Positions 1 through 10,389 of a DNA stretch of 64,000 nt are shown here, piece after piece. The stretch comes from Lyophyllum atratum (lineage: Eukaryota; Basidiomycota; Agaricomycetes; Agaricales; Lyophyllaceae): positions 1-64,000 of the forward strand of contig JACGCN010000012.1 in NCBI GenBank assembly GCA_014905825.1, in the 5' to 3' direction. Made by a program: the position numbers and the translations under genes. Position 1 is the first letter of the stretch; every line of letters starts with the position of its first letter. Under the pieces are notes generated by a model. That model was not told the origin of the DNA and ran no database searches. It saw only the letters and a list, made by a program, of their open reading frames with translations.

Positions 1-1016
1 TCGAGGAGCTTACACTCCGGTTCTCCACTGATTTATCGTCGGACGACCCCATCGCCGATACACAAATACTGAAGGAAGTCATTACTCCCTTCCTACGGCA
101 GGTCGCGCCCAGGCTCAGAACATTGAACCTCATGTCTTCCGCCCTAGGGGACCACTCTGACCTCTTCCATGCGCTCGATCACACCCCATACCTCACTTCC
201 CTTTCATTGAACATCGGATTTTACCCTCCTCTTCTCCAAGATCCATCTGGTCTTACCCACTTTCTCAGCCAGAATACACAGATCCAACATATCAAGCTCC
301 AGCCCCTCGAGACTTTTCGGTCCCCCTCGGCGGCTGGACCTGCACACGACCACTTCACGCAATGGATGACGGAGAGCGCATCCGATGAGACTCTCTTCAG
401 CAACCTCCAGACGCTGGTCGTCCTACCATCGACCGAAATATCGTCGATGACAAGGCTAGAAGCCTCCATGCCTTATATCCACGCTCCAAAGATACCCTCA
501 CGAATCTAATATTAGGCGAACGTTGTATAAGCTTCGCAGAGCTCTCTACCCTTGTCTCGAACTTCGCCTGCCGGCCGGTTGACCGCGGGCTGAAGATCCT
601 TCATGTGAAGCTCATGTCCCTGAATCCGCAGGTCTTTGATCTGTTGGCCGAGAAGCTCATCGGGCTTGACGACCTAGACGTGAAATTCAACCTGCTTCTT
701 TCTGACGTTCTGGACGAAAGTCCAAGGCAATTGGATGACGAAGAACCTACCGACAAGGTAGGTGTCGATTACCTTGCCAACATTTAGCCACCCACTCAAT
801 ACGCGTATCTTCACAGGTTATTGCGGAATTCCTGGGTGAGATGGCGAAGCGCGTGTATCCCGAGTGGAGGCTCTACTCTTTGTGGATATGGCAACGCTCT
901 CATATGACGACGAAGACTGCGCACGAGATTCTGACGGCGTTGAAGCCTTCGATTCCGTCTGTAAGGGTTATATATCGAATGGATCATACACACCACCTAC
1001 ATACTCTCTTTAATTG
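1..1016 (+). CDS. F-box/LRR-type protein, 3' part (5' end off window)
   Basis: The open reading from base 2 onward encodes leucine-rich, LRR-like segments (LEELTLRF, LRTLNLMS, LTSLSLNI) typical of the large Agaricomycete F-box/LRR-like families. The coding path runs to about 475, continues in another frame through about 757 (NLILGERCISFAELSTL), then crosses an intron (about 758-817, GT-AG) to a last exon ending at TGA 1014-1016. The frame change near 475 has no obvious intron, so it is either a very short intron or an indel. No F-box is visible because the N-terminus lies outside the window. Function inferred from composition only; these proteins usually act as substrate adaptors of SCF ubiquitin ligases. 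Confidence 0.5.
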
Positions 1017-2021
1017 ATGGGGTATGACCTTCATCGGTGTCCTATGTTGTCATGCGGATGATGACCTATGGAGAAGTGAAGCTGCGAATGTGAAAAGAGA
1101 CGGTCCCATCGGGACCGGTCACATCAGGTCACGGCTTGGAGCGTAGAGCGTGGATATAGCCTAGTAAATTTCTGTCTGCTGGGGTCCATGAAGTCCACGA
1201 CCAGGTGCCATGTAATTCACGACTATAAGCTGCCTTTACCCGATGAACGGTCTAGTTGGTGACCTGCCGTGTGATCAGAAGCGGCATTGGGCCAACGCCA
1301 TAAATGTCAGAAACCAATGTACGAGAAGGTACTATATCACGCACCATGCAACGTTCGCGTTTGATCAACCAAGGAGTGCTTGCATGGTTTTATGGCGAAT
1401 CTTGGGGGAGCGGTAAAAGTTCCAAGGGGAAAGGAGGGTGTTGCTATGAACGCGTGCGGCAACATAATGCCCATGATAACATCGCACTACGCCAGAACGA
1501 GCAGTTTACACGAGCGAATGGAAGCAAACTGAGCGACGATGGACACTGTGACATTGCGTTCGATGATTCAGAGTCGGGGATTTCATTGGCAAGATAATTG
1601 TTATTTACTTGGGCTCGCTAGTAATACGGATCGTAGTTGCGTGGATCATGGAACAGAGATACAAAGGCAAGGGAAAAGATATGGCTAATGAGCGTTGTTG
1701 CGCGGTAGCTAGCCCGGCGCATGGGTAACTTCCACCCCTAGCCTCGAAAGGCTGTCTAGTGAATAAATATCCTACTCGCTGGGAGCACTGGATTTAAGTT
1801 AACGATTCGTTGTGAGAACTTGTCAGGGTATGTCTAACAAAGGACATCGTAAGTGTCTGATGATGAGAAAGAATCGCAGAGATGACGAACGTTATGGCTA
1901 CATTTGGGTTGTAGGAACAGGAACAGTAGATGCCAGGGTTGAGAAAGGGTATGTCGAAGGGAGATAATGACAGAGTGGTGGTAGGTGGTAGCGCAGGTGG
2001 GATGAGTTGAATTGGGGCTGG
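1017..2021. other. Intergenic region, no gene seen
   Basis: About 1 kb between the LRR gene and the first pheromone precursor. Short open frames (e.g. 1304-1597) show no family similarity and no codon character that I recognise. It includes the probable 3' flank of the precursor at 2022. Confidence 0.5.
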
Positions 2022-2174
2022 CTAGGCGACTACACAGTAGCCACCATAGCCCATCCTGGTGTCAGAGTCGACGAGCTCCTGCATGACATCGGCGTGGCCG
2101 GATGGCGGGGTGAAGGAAGGGGTCTCCTCGATAAGCATCTCTAGGGAGAAGTCGATGGCGGTGAATGAGTCCAT
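2022..2174 (-). CDS. Mating pheromone precursor, CaaX end CVVA
   Basis: A 50-residue intronless frame, too short for ordinary gene callers. It starts MDSFTAIDF and ends YGGYCVVA-stop, a farnesylation CaaX box with X = Ala. Start motif MD-x-F, acidic middle and C-terminal CaaX are the hallmarks of Agaricomycete lipopeptide pheromone precursors, which are farnesylated, trimmed of the last three residues, carboxymethylated and cleaved N-terminally. The acidic/basic stretch VDSDTR just before MGYGGYC is a plausible N-terminal processing region. Three copies of CCATTGT/ACAATGG lie 176-285 bases upstream (2350, 2397, 2452). It is transcribed away from receptor 1. Confidence 0.88.
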   Translation of the reverse strand: MDSFTAIDFSLEMLIEETPSFTPPSGHADVMQELVDSDTRMGYGGYCVVA

Positions 2175-2349
2175 TGAAGATGGTTGGGTGGGACTGGTCT
2201 TGGATACAAGTCAAAGAGAGTTCCAATGTCTTTAATGTGTACACAGTGGATAAAATCGGGGGCGTGATATGTTCGACTGGGGCGACTCAATTACTTTTCG
2301 ACGTTTTAAAGGGTTCCCCAAGCCGTGTCCAAGCAGAGCCAAATTTCAG

Positions 2350-2458
2350 ACAATGGGTGCCGCCTGAAAGATATGTGGACCGTATCAGAAACTGAGCCCA
2401 TTGTTGTCGGCAGAACACGAGTCATGTCGCTTCACATGGCCGCCGCAGTGACCATTGT
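2350..2458. promoter_or_regulatory. Cluster of three ACAATGG/CCATTGT motifs upstream of pheromone gene
   Basis: ACAATGGG at 2350-2357, CCCATTGT at 2397-2404 and CCATTGT at 2452-2458. SRY/Sox-class HMG factors bind ACAAT cores. In basidiomycetes HMG regulators such as Prf1 of Ustilago drive pheromone and receptor genes through related sites. Position between the divergent precursor (2174) and receptor (2838) fits a shared pheromone-response promoter; the binding factor is inferred. Confidence 0.6.
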
Positions 2459-2702
2459 CTGACAGAAGTGGGTAGTAAAAACCTTGACCCGACGCTCAAA
2501 ACATTGGCGTGCGTCGACATCAGAGAAACTTAATGGTCATAACAAAAGTACAAGGGTCCTCCTTATGCAAGAGAGCAGGGGAAGGAGCGAGAAGTTAGAA
2601 CGCGTTTAAACAATGAAGAAATCGAAGTGGAGGCGCGGTGATCGAATCGAGCCTGATTATGTGATATGAATGGCGGGACTTAAACTCCGCTCCTCATGTT
2701 CA

Positions 2703-2709
2703 CCATTGT
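2703..2709 (+). promoter_or_regulatory. CCATTGT motif upstream of receptor 1
   Basis: A single CCATTGT copy 129 bases before the receptor 1 start codon, the same word that clusters before the other pheromone and receptor genes here. Confidence 0.4.
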
Positions 2710-2837
2710 ACGCTCTTTCTGACGACACAAAGGCCCAAGGACTCTGTAAAGAATGCATATCCTCCGACCAGCATCCATTCCCTCTCTCTTACTATCGCTC
2801 ACCTCCTTCTCTTCCTGCGCTCGTCCTACTCTTCCCA

Positions 2838-4379
2838 ATGGCTGACCCAAGTTACCCCGTCTTTTCGATTTTCTCGTTCATTGGCTTCGTCCTCGTATTG
2901 ATTCCCTTGCCATGGCACTTGCAAGCCTGGAACTCTGGCACATGTCTCTTTATGATATGGACGGCCATTGGATGTCTGAACCTCTTCATCAACTCGATTA
3001 TCTGGCATAATAATGCCATTGACTGGTCTCCACTGTGGTGTGATATCTGTACGTGTCCTTCGGCTGTCTTCGACTCCAACAATGCACTGACAACTAGTCC
3101 AGCGACGCGACTCGTCGTTGGTACAGCTGTTGCGATACCCGCCGCATCCCTGTGCATCAAACCGGCGACTATACAAATTGCCTCGGGCACGACCGTTTCG
3201 CTCACACGGGAGCATGTACGAACATCCTCTATTCGATTTATCCTAAGGTTGACGGAATTTGTATAGAAACGACGTGCCGTCATGGTTGACTAGCAATTGG
3301 ACTAGGCATTCCATTTCTTCAAATGCCATTGCGTGAGTTCGACCCATCAGTTGGTCGAAACGATACTCATGACTCCAATCAGAATTCATCGTACAAGGCC
3401 ACCGATATGACATCTGGGAAGACATTGGCTGCTTCCCCACTACCGTAAACACACCCGCCGCTTATCCCCTTAGTTTTGTTTGGCCGAATGTTATCGGCCT
3501 CATTTCAGCCGTTTACTGCAGTAAGTTTCCCCCCTGCCTCGTCATAAAGCCGAGTCTAACGCGATCTCCCTACGTAGTTATGACCCTACGCGCCTTTATG
3601 AAACGCCGAGCACAGTTTTAGCGAATTCCTATCCTCCAACTCCACCCTCACAGTCAATCGTTACTTCCGCCTCATGGCCCTCGCCACTGTCGAACTCCTC
3701 TTCAACACTCCCATCTCGACATTCGGTCTTTATCTTAACGCTGTTCTCAAACCGATTTATCCATGGAAGAACTGGGCCGACATCCACTTCGACTGGTACA
3801 CTATCGACACATTCCCTGCTGTCTTGTGGAGATCCAGTCGCATAGAGGTCGTCAGCCTGGAGCTTAGCCGTTGGTTAGTTGTCCTCTGCGCGTTCACGTT
3901 CTTTGCCTTCTTTGGGTTTGCCGACGAATCTCGGAAACATTACCGGCTTGCCTACTGGGCTGTCGCGAAACGGTTCGGCGTTGTCCCCCCCTCTCCATCA
4001 CCTTCCAGCTTCCATTCGTCTGTTGGGTAAGTCATATTGTTCCTATATCTTCCATTCCTATGCTCATGCAATGACGTTTTGTAGGAAAAAACTGTGTTCC
4101 TTTGAAAAAACCCACAGGGTCTCTGCCTACCTTCGTACCTTACCCACGTCCACCACCTCGCCTCGAACTTCCTTTGCGTCGTCCGTCGCTAGGAACAGCT
4201 ACGACAAGAGTGATTACACGGCTTCCATATACCAGTCTCCACCAGAGTACAAAGTTGATTTAAACCGTTCCCTCCTCACCCTCATCCTCTACATCAAACG
4301 ATTTTCATACAAAACACTAATGTTCTCGGACTCTTCTTATTGTATACTTAGCACCAACGACTATTACATTACCATGTAG
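2838..4379 (+). pseudogene. STE3-type pheromone receptor 1, two frameshifts
   Basis: The start MADPSYPVFSIFSFIGFVL and later segments (LCDI-type TM2 end, GCFPTTVNTPAAYPLSFVW, NRYFRLMALATVE, LSRWLVVLCAF..FFGFADESR) are those of fungal class D GPCRs that bind farnesylated pheromone. Exons by comparison with receptor 2: 2838-3048, 3103-3215, 3267-3332, 3383-3520, 3578-4026, then a tail from 4085. Exon 3 is 66 bases against 67 in receptor 2, and one base is missing at about 3290, giving an immediate TAG. In exon 5 an extra T in the run 3616-3619 gives another TAG and shifts the frame back. Splice sites, exon lengths and reading before, between and after the two events are otherwise intact. So it is either a young pseudogene or an assembly with two homopolymer errors. 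The end of the tail is uncertain (stop near 4262 or 4379 depending on frame). Confidence 0.8.
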
Positions 4380-4809
4380 TGCTAGACATTGCTGTATCGC
4401 CTCTCTTTCGTTTTCTTTCCCTCTATTGAGCCGATAATCTTGTGTTTCATCAACATAAAATGACACCACTCAGCCCCTGCGTTGGCATGTTCAAGCATAA
4501 CTCGTGTCGATCGTAAGTAGTGAAACTTCAGCGAAGCTGCCACGCCTCGATATTCAATGCCAACACTTGTTCAGGCCAATGGCCTTCGCAATCAATATAG
4601 GTCAAGAAAAATCTGTCGCGGATTCCAATAGTCTAAGAGACCAACCGGGTTGTACCGTCCACGCTCTCCCCTATAAAACCGGCGGGAACATGATCTACAC
4701 AGAGCATTTTGACACCAAGTTCAACTTCCTATATGTCAGTTGTTTTCCGTTAATCAATATTCAATACCGCTCTTACTATTAGGCGCGCTTCAAGAGCATG
4801 ACAAATCAG
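4380..4809. other. Intergenic region between the two receptors
   Basis: AT-rich 3' flank of receptor 1 followed by sequence without a recognisable gene. I searched for short CaaX frames and saw none. Confidence 0.4.
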
Positions 4810-4885
4810 ACAATGCAAAAAATCATTGATTACGTAATAACAGCGTGACCATTGTTGGGACGTGATCGTGTTTCTTCCCCATTGT
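4810..4885. promoter_or_regulatory. Cluster of ACAATG/CCATTGT motifs upstream of receptor 2
   Basis: ACAATG at 4810-4815, CCATTGT at 4849-4855 and CCCATTGT at 4878-4885 lie 118-193 bases before the receptor 2 start codon. This is the same spacing and motif as at the pheromone genes, supporting common control by an HMG-type pheromone-response factor (inference). Confidence 0.6.
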
Positions 4886-5002
4886 CCTACCCAAACTGGC
4901 TTCTTGACAAAGGCTTTGTGCAACGGTTATAAGCAAGATGAGTGAAGTGTTACCACCCTCACCCTTCGCCGCTCGTTATAGGCCAATTCCTTCACCGTAA
5001 CG

Positions 5003-6577
5003 ATGTTCGACCCCACATACCCTCTCTTCCCCATATTCGCCTTCATTGGATTCATCTCTGCGCTGGTTCCGCTTTCATGGCATTTTCAAGCATGGAACTC
5101 TGGGACCTGCTTCTATATGTTCTGGGCCTCGCTTGCCTGCCTCAACCAGTTTATCAACTCGGTCGTATGGGCTGACAACGCCATTAATTCAGCGCCGATA
5201 TGGTGTGATATATGTACGTCGGCATTGTGATCCTGACGCTTTTATGCTGATTCACGAACTCTTAGCCATTCGAATCATGCTCGGTGCATCTGTTGGGCTC
5301 CCTGCGGCCTCTCTCTGCATCAACAGACGCCTCTATCATATCGCCAGCGTACAGTCAGTATCGATCGGTCGTGCAGAGGTGAGATACTGTCGTCGGCGTT
5401 GTATGACTATACTCATTTTATTCAAAGAAACGCCGCGCTATCCTAATCGACACTTTGATCTGCATCCTTTTCCCCATGATCTTCGTCGCCGTCCGTGAGT
5501 CACTCGTCGCTTGTCTCAATCACGACTAACAATTTGCATAGAATACGTTGTCCAAGGACATCGTTTCGATATCTTCGAAGGCATAGGATGTTATCCAGCC
5601 ATCTTCAACACCCTTCCTGCTTACTTGCTGTCCGGGATGTGGCCTATACTCATAGGACTTGTCTCCGCAGTATACTGCAGTATGTGAACCCTTATCAAAA
5701 GATGGAAATAGGCTGATGGATTATTCACCTTCTCAGTTCTTTCCTTGCGATCCTTTGCACGCCGGCGCGTAGAGTTTGGCCAGTTTCTGGCTTCAAACAA
5801 ATCGCTTACTGTCAGCCGATACTTCCGTCTCATGGCGTTGGCCATGACCGAAATTATATTCACGACGCCTCTCGCTGCTTTCACCATGTGGCTTAACGCG
5901 ACAGCAACTCCTATAGCCCCGTGGCTGGGATGGGAGGATGCACATTTCAACTTTTCCCGCGTTGAGCAAATCCCTGCTCTCATCTGGCGTAGCAGCAACC
6001 GTCCGACCGTTGCTGCTATGGAACTTTCGCGATGGGTTACACCTCTCTGTGCACTTGTATTCTTCGGCTTCTTCGGGTTCGCCGACGAGGCGAAACGCAA
6101 TTATCGCGCTGCGTTCTGGCGGATAATGAAACCCTTTGGGTTCCTACCAACGACTGCTCGACATGCAGACAAAGCTTCTAGCAACATGTAAGCACCTTTA
6201 GACATTTTCCGACGTCCATTGCTAACAGCAGCTTTAGATATACACCGAAAGTTATCCCAGTCAAGATTCCCTTGTCATCGTTGCCCAGTTATTCTCCGCC
6301 GCCCTCTGCTTCAACCTTTGCCACCGATTTCAAGCGTCCTGATTCTCTCACACCTTCATTTTCTGATACCTATGATGCCACATCCACCCAACTTCCGACG
6401 CCACCGAGTGTTAGCACCACCTTCTCTCTTCCAAGACGGTCGATAGATACCCTCACCCCGTCCACTCACGACCATCACGATTCAGAAAACATGTATTACA
6501 AAACCTCGGCTCCATCAAGCCGTCGCTCTTCCATTTCTGTGCATGAACACGAGGCTGGACCCTTTGCATCTCGATAA
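5003..6577 (+). CDS. STE3-type pheromone receptor 2
   Basis: Intact seven-helix class D GPCR. Six exons: 5003-5213, 5266-5378, 5428-5494, 5542-5679, 5737-6187, 6238-6577. Diagnostic segments are WHFQAWNSGTCFYMFWASLACL (TM2 region), GASVGLPAASLCINRRLYHIAS, VQGHRFDIFEGIGCYP (extracellular loop), FRLMALAMTE and LSRWVTPLCALVFFGFFGFADEAKRN (TM7), followed by a roughly 130-residue Ser/Thr/Pro-rich cytoplasmic tail with RRSS-type phosphorylation sites. It should sit in the plasma membrane and signal through a heterotrimeric G protein to the mating MAP-kinase cascade when bound by non-self farnesylated pheromone. Start chosen because it matches receptor 1's start and follows the motif cluster. The tail is the least certain part. 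Confidence 0.93.
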
Positions 6578-7324
6578 CGCGTCTCCTGTATTACTATCTA
6601 CACTATTCGTACATCTTACACCCCTTCGTCATTTGATTCACGAGCCTCTTAACCTATATAGTCTTACGACCTCACGTAATGAAAACGTTTGCAGTCGAAA
6701 CCTCGATCTTAAGTAGAAGTCCCTTGGTCCTGGACCGAGCGTAAGTGGAGTTTAGATACGGACCAAATCCACTAAGAGTTTCATTAAGGAGCCGTCGTTT
6801 TCCAGATCAAGCCAGCCATTCTTCAACTTGTCGAATGGCGGCCACATACGCTCAATTCGGCGACATTGGCTTAGTCACTCAACATCGCCCAGGCAAGATT
6901 GAGCGAGTCTTCAAGGATTTTCCAGAACATAATTAATTCCTTTATATACGTCTGATAAAAGGGAATCACAGACGTGGGAGATGTTAACATTCATTGGATG
7001 TAACCTGGGAGGCCCGAGAGCGTAAAGTAGATAGATAATAATACGTTAATAGGAGCTACAGATTGTTAAAAGGAGTGGTGTTGGTAGGGTAGCGGATGTT
7101 CGCCAAGAAGTACGGAAGGCGAAGTGGAATGAATGTGGCTGTTGCGCAATAGAGGCGATGAATCTGCGGATCGTGAACGATGAACGTGGCTCCAGGCCAA
7201 TAAATTAAGGAGGAGTACGACGTGAACCGTCGGGTATGGAGGGACTTGCTAACAACCAATAAGAATTCAACGAGGCAGAGAAGTGAATGCATTGAGACAT
7301 ACATAGGTGGGTGGGTTTACGTCT
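6578..7324. other. Intergenic region, no gene seen
   Basis: 3' flank of receptor 2 and of the converging pheromone precursor. Open frames on either strand (such as 7056-7304 minus) show no CaaX end or known domain. Confidence 0.4.
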
Positions 7325-7501
7325 TCATGCGATAGTGCAGAAGGTGCCATAGTCATTGCTGGGACGGTCGGCGTCCATAAGCGGCTCGTCTGACGTGTTG
7401 TGGATGCTTTGGTGAGATTGGTGAGATTCAGCGCACATTATAGTGCTGACGACTACGTCGTCGTCGAAGGATGAGAGTGAGAGGGTGGCGAAGGAGTCCA
7501 T
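7325..7501 (-). CDS. Mating pheromone precursor, CaaX end CTIA
   Basis: A 58-residue intronless frame beginning MDSFATLSL and ending NDYGTFCTIA-stop. CTIA is a CaaX box for farnesyltransferase (X = Ala). The charged pair in DADRPSNDYGTFC is the probable N-terminal maturation site, giving a mature lipopeptide of about a dozen residues ending in farnesyl-Cys methyl ester. The start codon itself lies in an ACAATGG word (7498-7504), and three more motif copies follow upstream at 7629, 7643 and 7738. A longer upstream reading exists in frame but lacks the conserved MD-x-F start, so the internal ATG is preferred. Confidence 0.9.
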   Translation of the reverse strand: MDSFATLSLSSFDDDVVVSTIMCAESHQSHQSIHNTSDEPLMDADRPSNDYGTFCTIA

Positions 7502-7628
7502 TGTAGAGATGGTGGGTGAGGACAGGCAACTGCAAGCTCGTGTTACGAGTGTGGTGATATCGCACGGAAGGTAGTGGGCTCGGGTGAAGCTGGTGTAAGG
7601 CTGTCGAACGCCTTTTAACCGCAAGCTG

Positions 7629-7745
7629 CATTGTCCAGAAGACCATTGTTCCTTCACCTTGGCCAGAAGGGCGCTAAGCGGGCCATGTGTCCCATTGCTG
7701 GAATAAGACGCGCCACTTCCGGAACTGGTCGCGAGGTCCCATTGT
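7629..7745. promoter_or_regulatory. Three CATTGT motifs upstream of the CTIA pheromone gene
   Basis: CATTGT at 7629-7634, CCATTGT at 7643-7649 and CCCATTGT at 7738-7745, 130-245 bases upstream of the minus-strand start at 7501. Candidate pheromone-response elements. Confidence 0.55.
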
Positions 7746-7915
7746 CATAATATCAATGATCTGGTTTGCATGCGTCGCCACCAAGAAAGACGGAGATATT
7801 CGAGTATAACCGGACATTAGACGCGACGAGAAAAGAGTCAAGGCAAATTTGCGGCAACCCGGAGGAGACGATTAAAACTCCGAAGGACCGCTGAGCCTAA
7901 TTGCGCAAGCGACCC

Positions 7916-8010
7916 CCCATTGTCCCAACCATGTGCCCTTTGGACAATCCTATAATGGAGCACAATGCAGGACTCATACGACGACATATGTGCCGGTAGT
8001 CCCTCATTGT
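7916..8010. promoter_or_regulatory. CATTGT motifs and TATA box before the CVIA pheromone gene
   Basis: CCCATTGT at 7916-7923, ACAATG at 7962-7967 and CATTGT at 8005-8010, followed by a TATA-like CTATAAAG at about 8019. All lie upstream of the start at 8144. Confidence 0.55.
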
Positions 8011-8143
8011 CCGAACTGCTATAAAGCGCTTGGATCCTGTGTGGATCCCAAACAACCAACCACCCTTGACTTTAGCGCTACACGCCAGACGACGTCCGAG
8101 TCCTTCACACCTGAACTTCTTCTACGCGCACTCAGCTTCTTTG

Positions 8144-8308
8144 ATGGACAACTTCACCACATTCTCGGACCTGTTGGTTGTCGACGAGGACTCCGTCATG
8201 TCTCTAAACCCCACACACTCGCAATCAGACTCCAGCATCGATCAACCTCCCAGAGACGAAGAACGGTATGGCTCCGGTAACCCCATAGCCTTCTGTGTGA
8301 TTGCTTAG
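8144..8308 (+). CDS. Mating pheromone precursor, CaaX end CVIA
   Basis: A 54-residue intronless frame beginning MDNFTTFSDLL and ending GNPIAFCVIA-stop. The CVIA box predicts farnesylation of Cys51, removal of VIA and carboxyl methylation. The DEER motif 12 residues before the Cys is the classical Glu-Arg N-terminal processing site of Agaricomycete pheromones, so the mature peptide is probably ERYGSGNPIAFC modified at its C-terminus. The frame opens further upstream, but the MD-x-F start and the promoter distance favour 8144. It is the only pheromone gene here on the plus strand and diverges from the CTIA gene, sharing its promoter interval. Confidence 0.92.
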   Translation: MDNFTTFSDLLVVDEDSVMSLNPTHSQSDSSIDQPPRDEERYGSGNPIAFCVIA

Positions 8309-9097
8309 TCCGCCGTGTATGTTGCTCTGCCCGATACTACCCTCGAGATTCAACTCATGATCCCTGGATACAGTGACCTTTGCCACACCATCTCTGCGAT
8401 TATAAATTTAGCCCAAGTCCAATTTGTAAGGACATTTTTTTGATTCGAAACCACGTCACTCACCCGTTGTAATCCATAGCCGTGCATCCCACATTCCCTT
8501 GCCGCCTCCGATATCTCTTCTGTCTCCTGGAACTCTATCCCTCACCAAGTAAGCCATTTTTGATCCCCCCGTGTCCCGTCATCTCATTGTGGAGTGTTAC
8601 CCATTCAGTTTCACGGGCTTTGAGAGCTCCAGCCAATCGCTAGCCATTCATTCTGCATCTATCTTCAATTTTCTCCCATTCCCTTTCTCTTCCTGATCCT
8701 TTCCGTCGCACTTGCTGTGCCCTCCACTCGTTGATTTTTCCCTTATTTTTATTCTTGAGTTGATTTCCCTTTCATTGGCCTCGGCTACCACTTTACTGCT
8801 ATGATGTACTCCGAAGACCGTAATCACTTGTATTGATAATACCCTTGTATAAGACCCCCTGCAATCCAACTGATACACACTTCACCACGCCCGGTTCTTC
8901 GACATCAGCCACCTGACACCGATCGAGTTCCTTACGTTGTTATTTTTTTCGTCTAGACATGGGTATATTTTGGACCTTGCGTAATTGCCTCATATTCGTA
9001 GAAGTGAGCACACGGGCTTGTGGCGCTCCCGTCATTCAATAAACCATGAAATGGCGATGGGATGCCTTCATCATGGCTTATGTGAGGGGAGGCGCCT
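8309..9097. other. Intergenic region, no gene seen
   Basis: 3' flank of the CVIA gene. I tested the minus strand for a CaaX-plus-stop pattern from 8310 to 9098 because the motif cluster at 9098-9170 predicts a gene, and found none. Confidence 0.4.
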
Positions 9098-9170
9098 CCC
9101 ATTGTCTCCGTCGCCATTGTCAGGGTAAACGGTAACCGCATTGTTTTGCGGCTCTTGCCAGGCCCATTGT
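9098..9170. promoter_or_regulatory. Orphan cluster of four CATTGT motifs
   Basis: CCCATTGT 9098-9105, CCATTGT 9114-9120, CATTGT 9139-9144 and CCCATTGT 9163-9170: the densest cluster in the window, yet with no intact pheromone or receptor gene at the usual 120-280 base distance on either side. It may be a remnant promoter of a lost precursor gene. Confidence 0.5.
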
Positions 9171-9635
9171 TCGGAGTTTAAATTTGTCCTTAGTGGATTT
9201 GCGCTGCCCAATCTTGTAGTCTGAAGCCGCTAATTTACCGATATCCTACATACAAAGTAGGATAATGTACGATTATCGAAAGGGAAACCCAGGGAAAGAA
9301 AGGGTCATACAATGATAGAGAAACGAGACGGTTGTATCGGTACAAGGATGGCGGGGCGTTGAGTGTCATGATAAATACTAATTGCGATGGGCAGATGACT
9401 TATCGAAGAGGGTTTTGAAGGAGCGGGAGTGCTAGATAACAGGTTCAGTCAGCGTCACGGGCGAGGAGAGTTCTTTGTAGAGCACGCACCACAACGGCAC
9501 AGATGACTTAGTGCTGAGGGGTACGGGTGATGTGGGCGGGTTGCGTGTTTATATTGGAACGTCAGGATGCATCGTCCGAAGGAGGTTAATGAGCATTGCG
9601 CGCCAACACCACGAGGAAAAGGAAGGGCGTACCCA

Positions 9636-9757
9636 TGCGATGGTGCACGAGGTAGGAGGACGGTACGGCGAGTCTTCACCTAGGAAAACACCAGCTTCAA
9701 TGGTCTCCGTGGCAGTGGCAACGGGAGTCTCGGGGAAGAGAAGGAATGAAGATCCAT
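9636..9757 (-). pseudogene. Decayed pheromone precursor (relative of the CTIS gene)
   Basis: Aligns base by base with the intact precursor at 10264-10389. The start ATGGAT is kept, but a single-base deletion shortly afterwards shifts the frame to an early stop (MDLHSF...). Reading in the shifted frame restores ETPVATATETIE and the tail GEDSPYRPPTSCTIA, whose stop codon TGA has become TGG. So both the frame and the CaaX terminus are lost; a free C-terminal CaaX could not form. Only one isolated ACAATG (9870) lies upstream, against a strong pair at the intact copy. Confidence 0.8.
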
Positions 9758-10263
9758 TGGCTGTAAGTTAGGTGTAAGACTTGTGTACAGGTGATAGATG
9801 CAGAAAGAGAACGAGGTGAGTCGGTGGGCGCTGCCCAACTTCATAGATTAAGAAGCCGCTAATATACAAACAATGCTCTAATGCTAAGAAGTATAATAAT
9901 TTACGACCTGATTGGGTAGGAGACCCGGAGAAAGAAACGGAGATATAATGATAGAGAGAAATGAAACGGGGGTATCGATACAAGGATTGGCAGCCGTTGA
10001 GGGTGGTGATAGATATCAATCGCGATGAGCAGATGAATGTCGAAGAGTTAAGGAGCGTGGGTGCTAGAGGAGGACTGCAGTGAGCGACGTCACTGGCGAA
10101 AGTTCAACATAGAGCACGCACCACAATGGCACAGATAATTTGCTGTCGAAGGGTACGATGGTCTGGGTGGGTTGCGCAATGATGTTAAAACGGTAGGTTG
10201 CATCGCCTAGAGAAGGTGAATGAGCAATTGCGCGGCAACACCACTAGAAAAGGAAGCGCGTAC

Positions 10264-10389
10264 TCATGAGATGGTGCACCAGGTAGGAGGGCGGTAAGGT
10301 GAGTCTTCATCTAGAGGAATAACAGTTTCAAGGATCTCCGTCGCTGCGCCGGCGGGAGTCTCGGGGAAGAGGGTGATGAATTGATCCAT
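10264..10389 (-). CDS. Mating pheromone precursor, CaaX end CTIS
   Basis: A 41-residue intronless frame beginning MDQFITLFPETP and ending YRPPTWCTIS-stop. X = Ser is a standard farnesyltransferase substrate. The segment LDEDSPYRPPTWC holds the acidic residues expected near the N-terminal cleavage. It lacks the Glu-Arg pair seen in the CVIA precursor, so the exact mature start is unclear. Upstream are CCATTGT 10589-10595, ACAATGG 10631-10637 and a TATA-like stretch near 10540. A longer in-frame reading (to 10497) lacks the MD-x-F start. Confidence 0.88.
   Translation of the reverse strand: MDQFITLFPETPAGAATEILETVIPLDEDSPYRPPTWCTIS

Noticed and set aside
2670..2837. Longer N-terminus for receptor 1 from an in-frame upstream ATG
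   Set aside because: The extra residues are not membrane-like, are absent in receptor 2, and would include the CCATTGT element.
8953..9141. Minus-strand frame starting in the ACAATGG cluster (MATETMGGASP...) as a fifth pheromone precursor
   Set aside because: It lacks the MD-x-F start and ends KYTHV rather than a CaaX box; the in-frame ATGs are part of the regulatory word.
9205..9219. TGC-CCA-ATC-TTG-TAG as a CaaX end (CPIL)
   Set aside because: No in-frame start codon nearby, and the homologous copy 627 bases on shows no precursor-like frame either.
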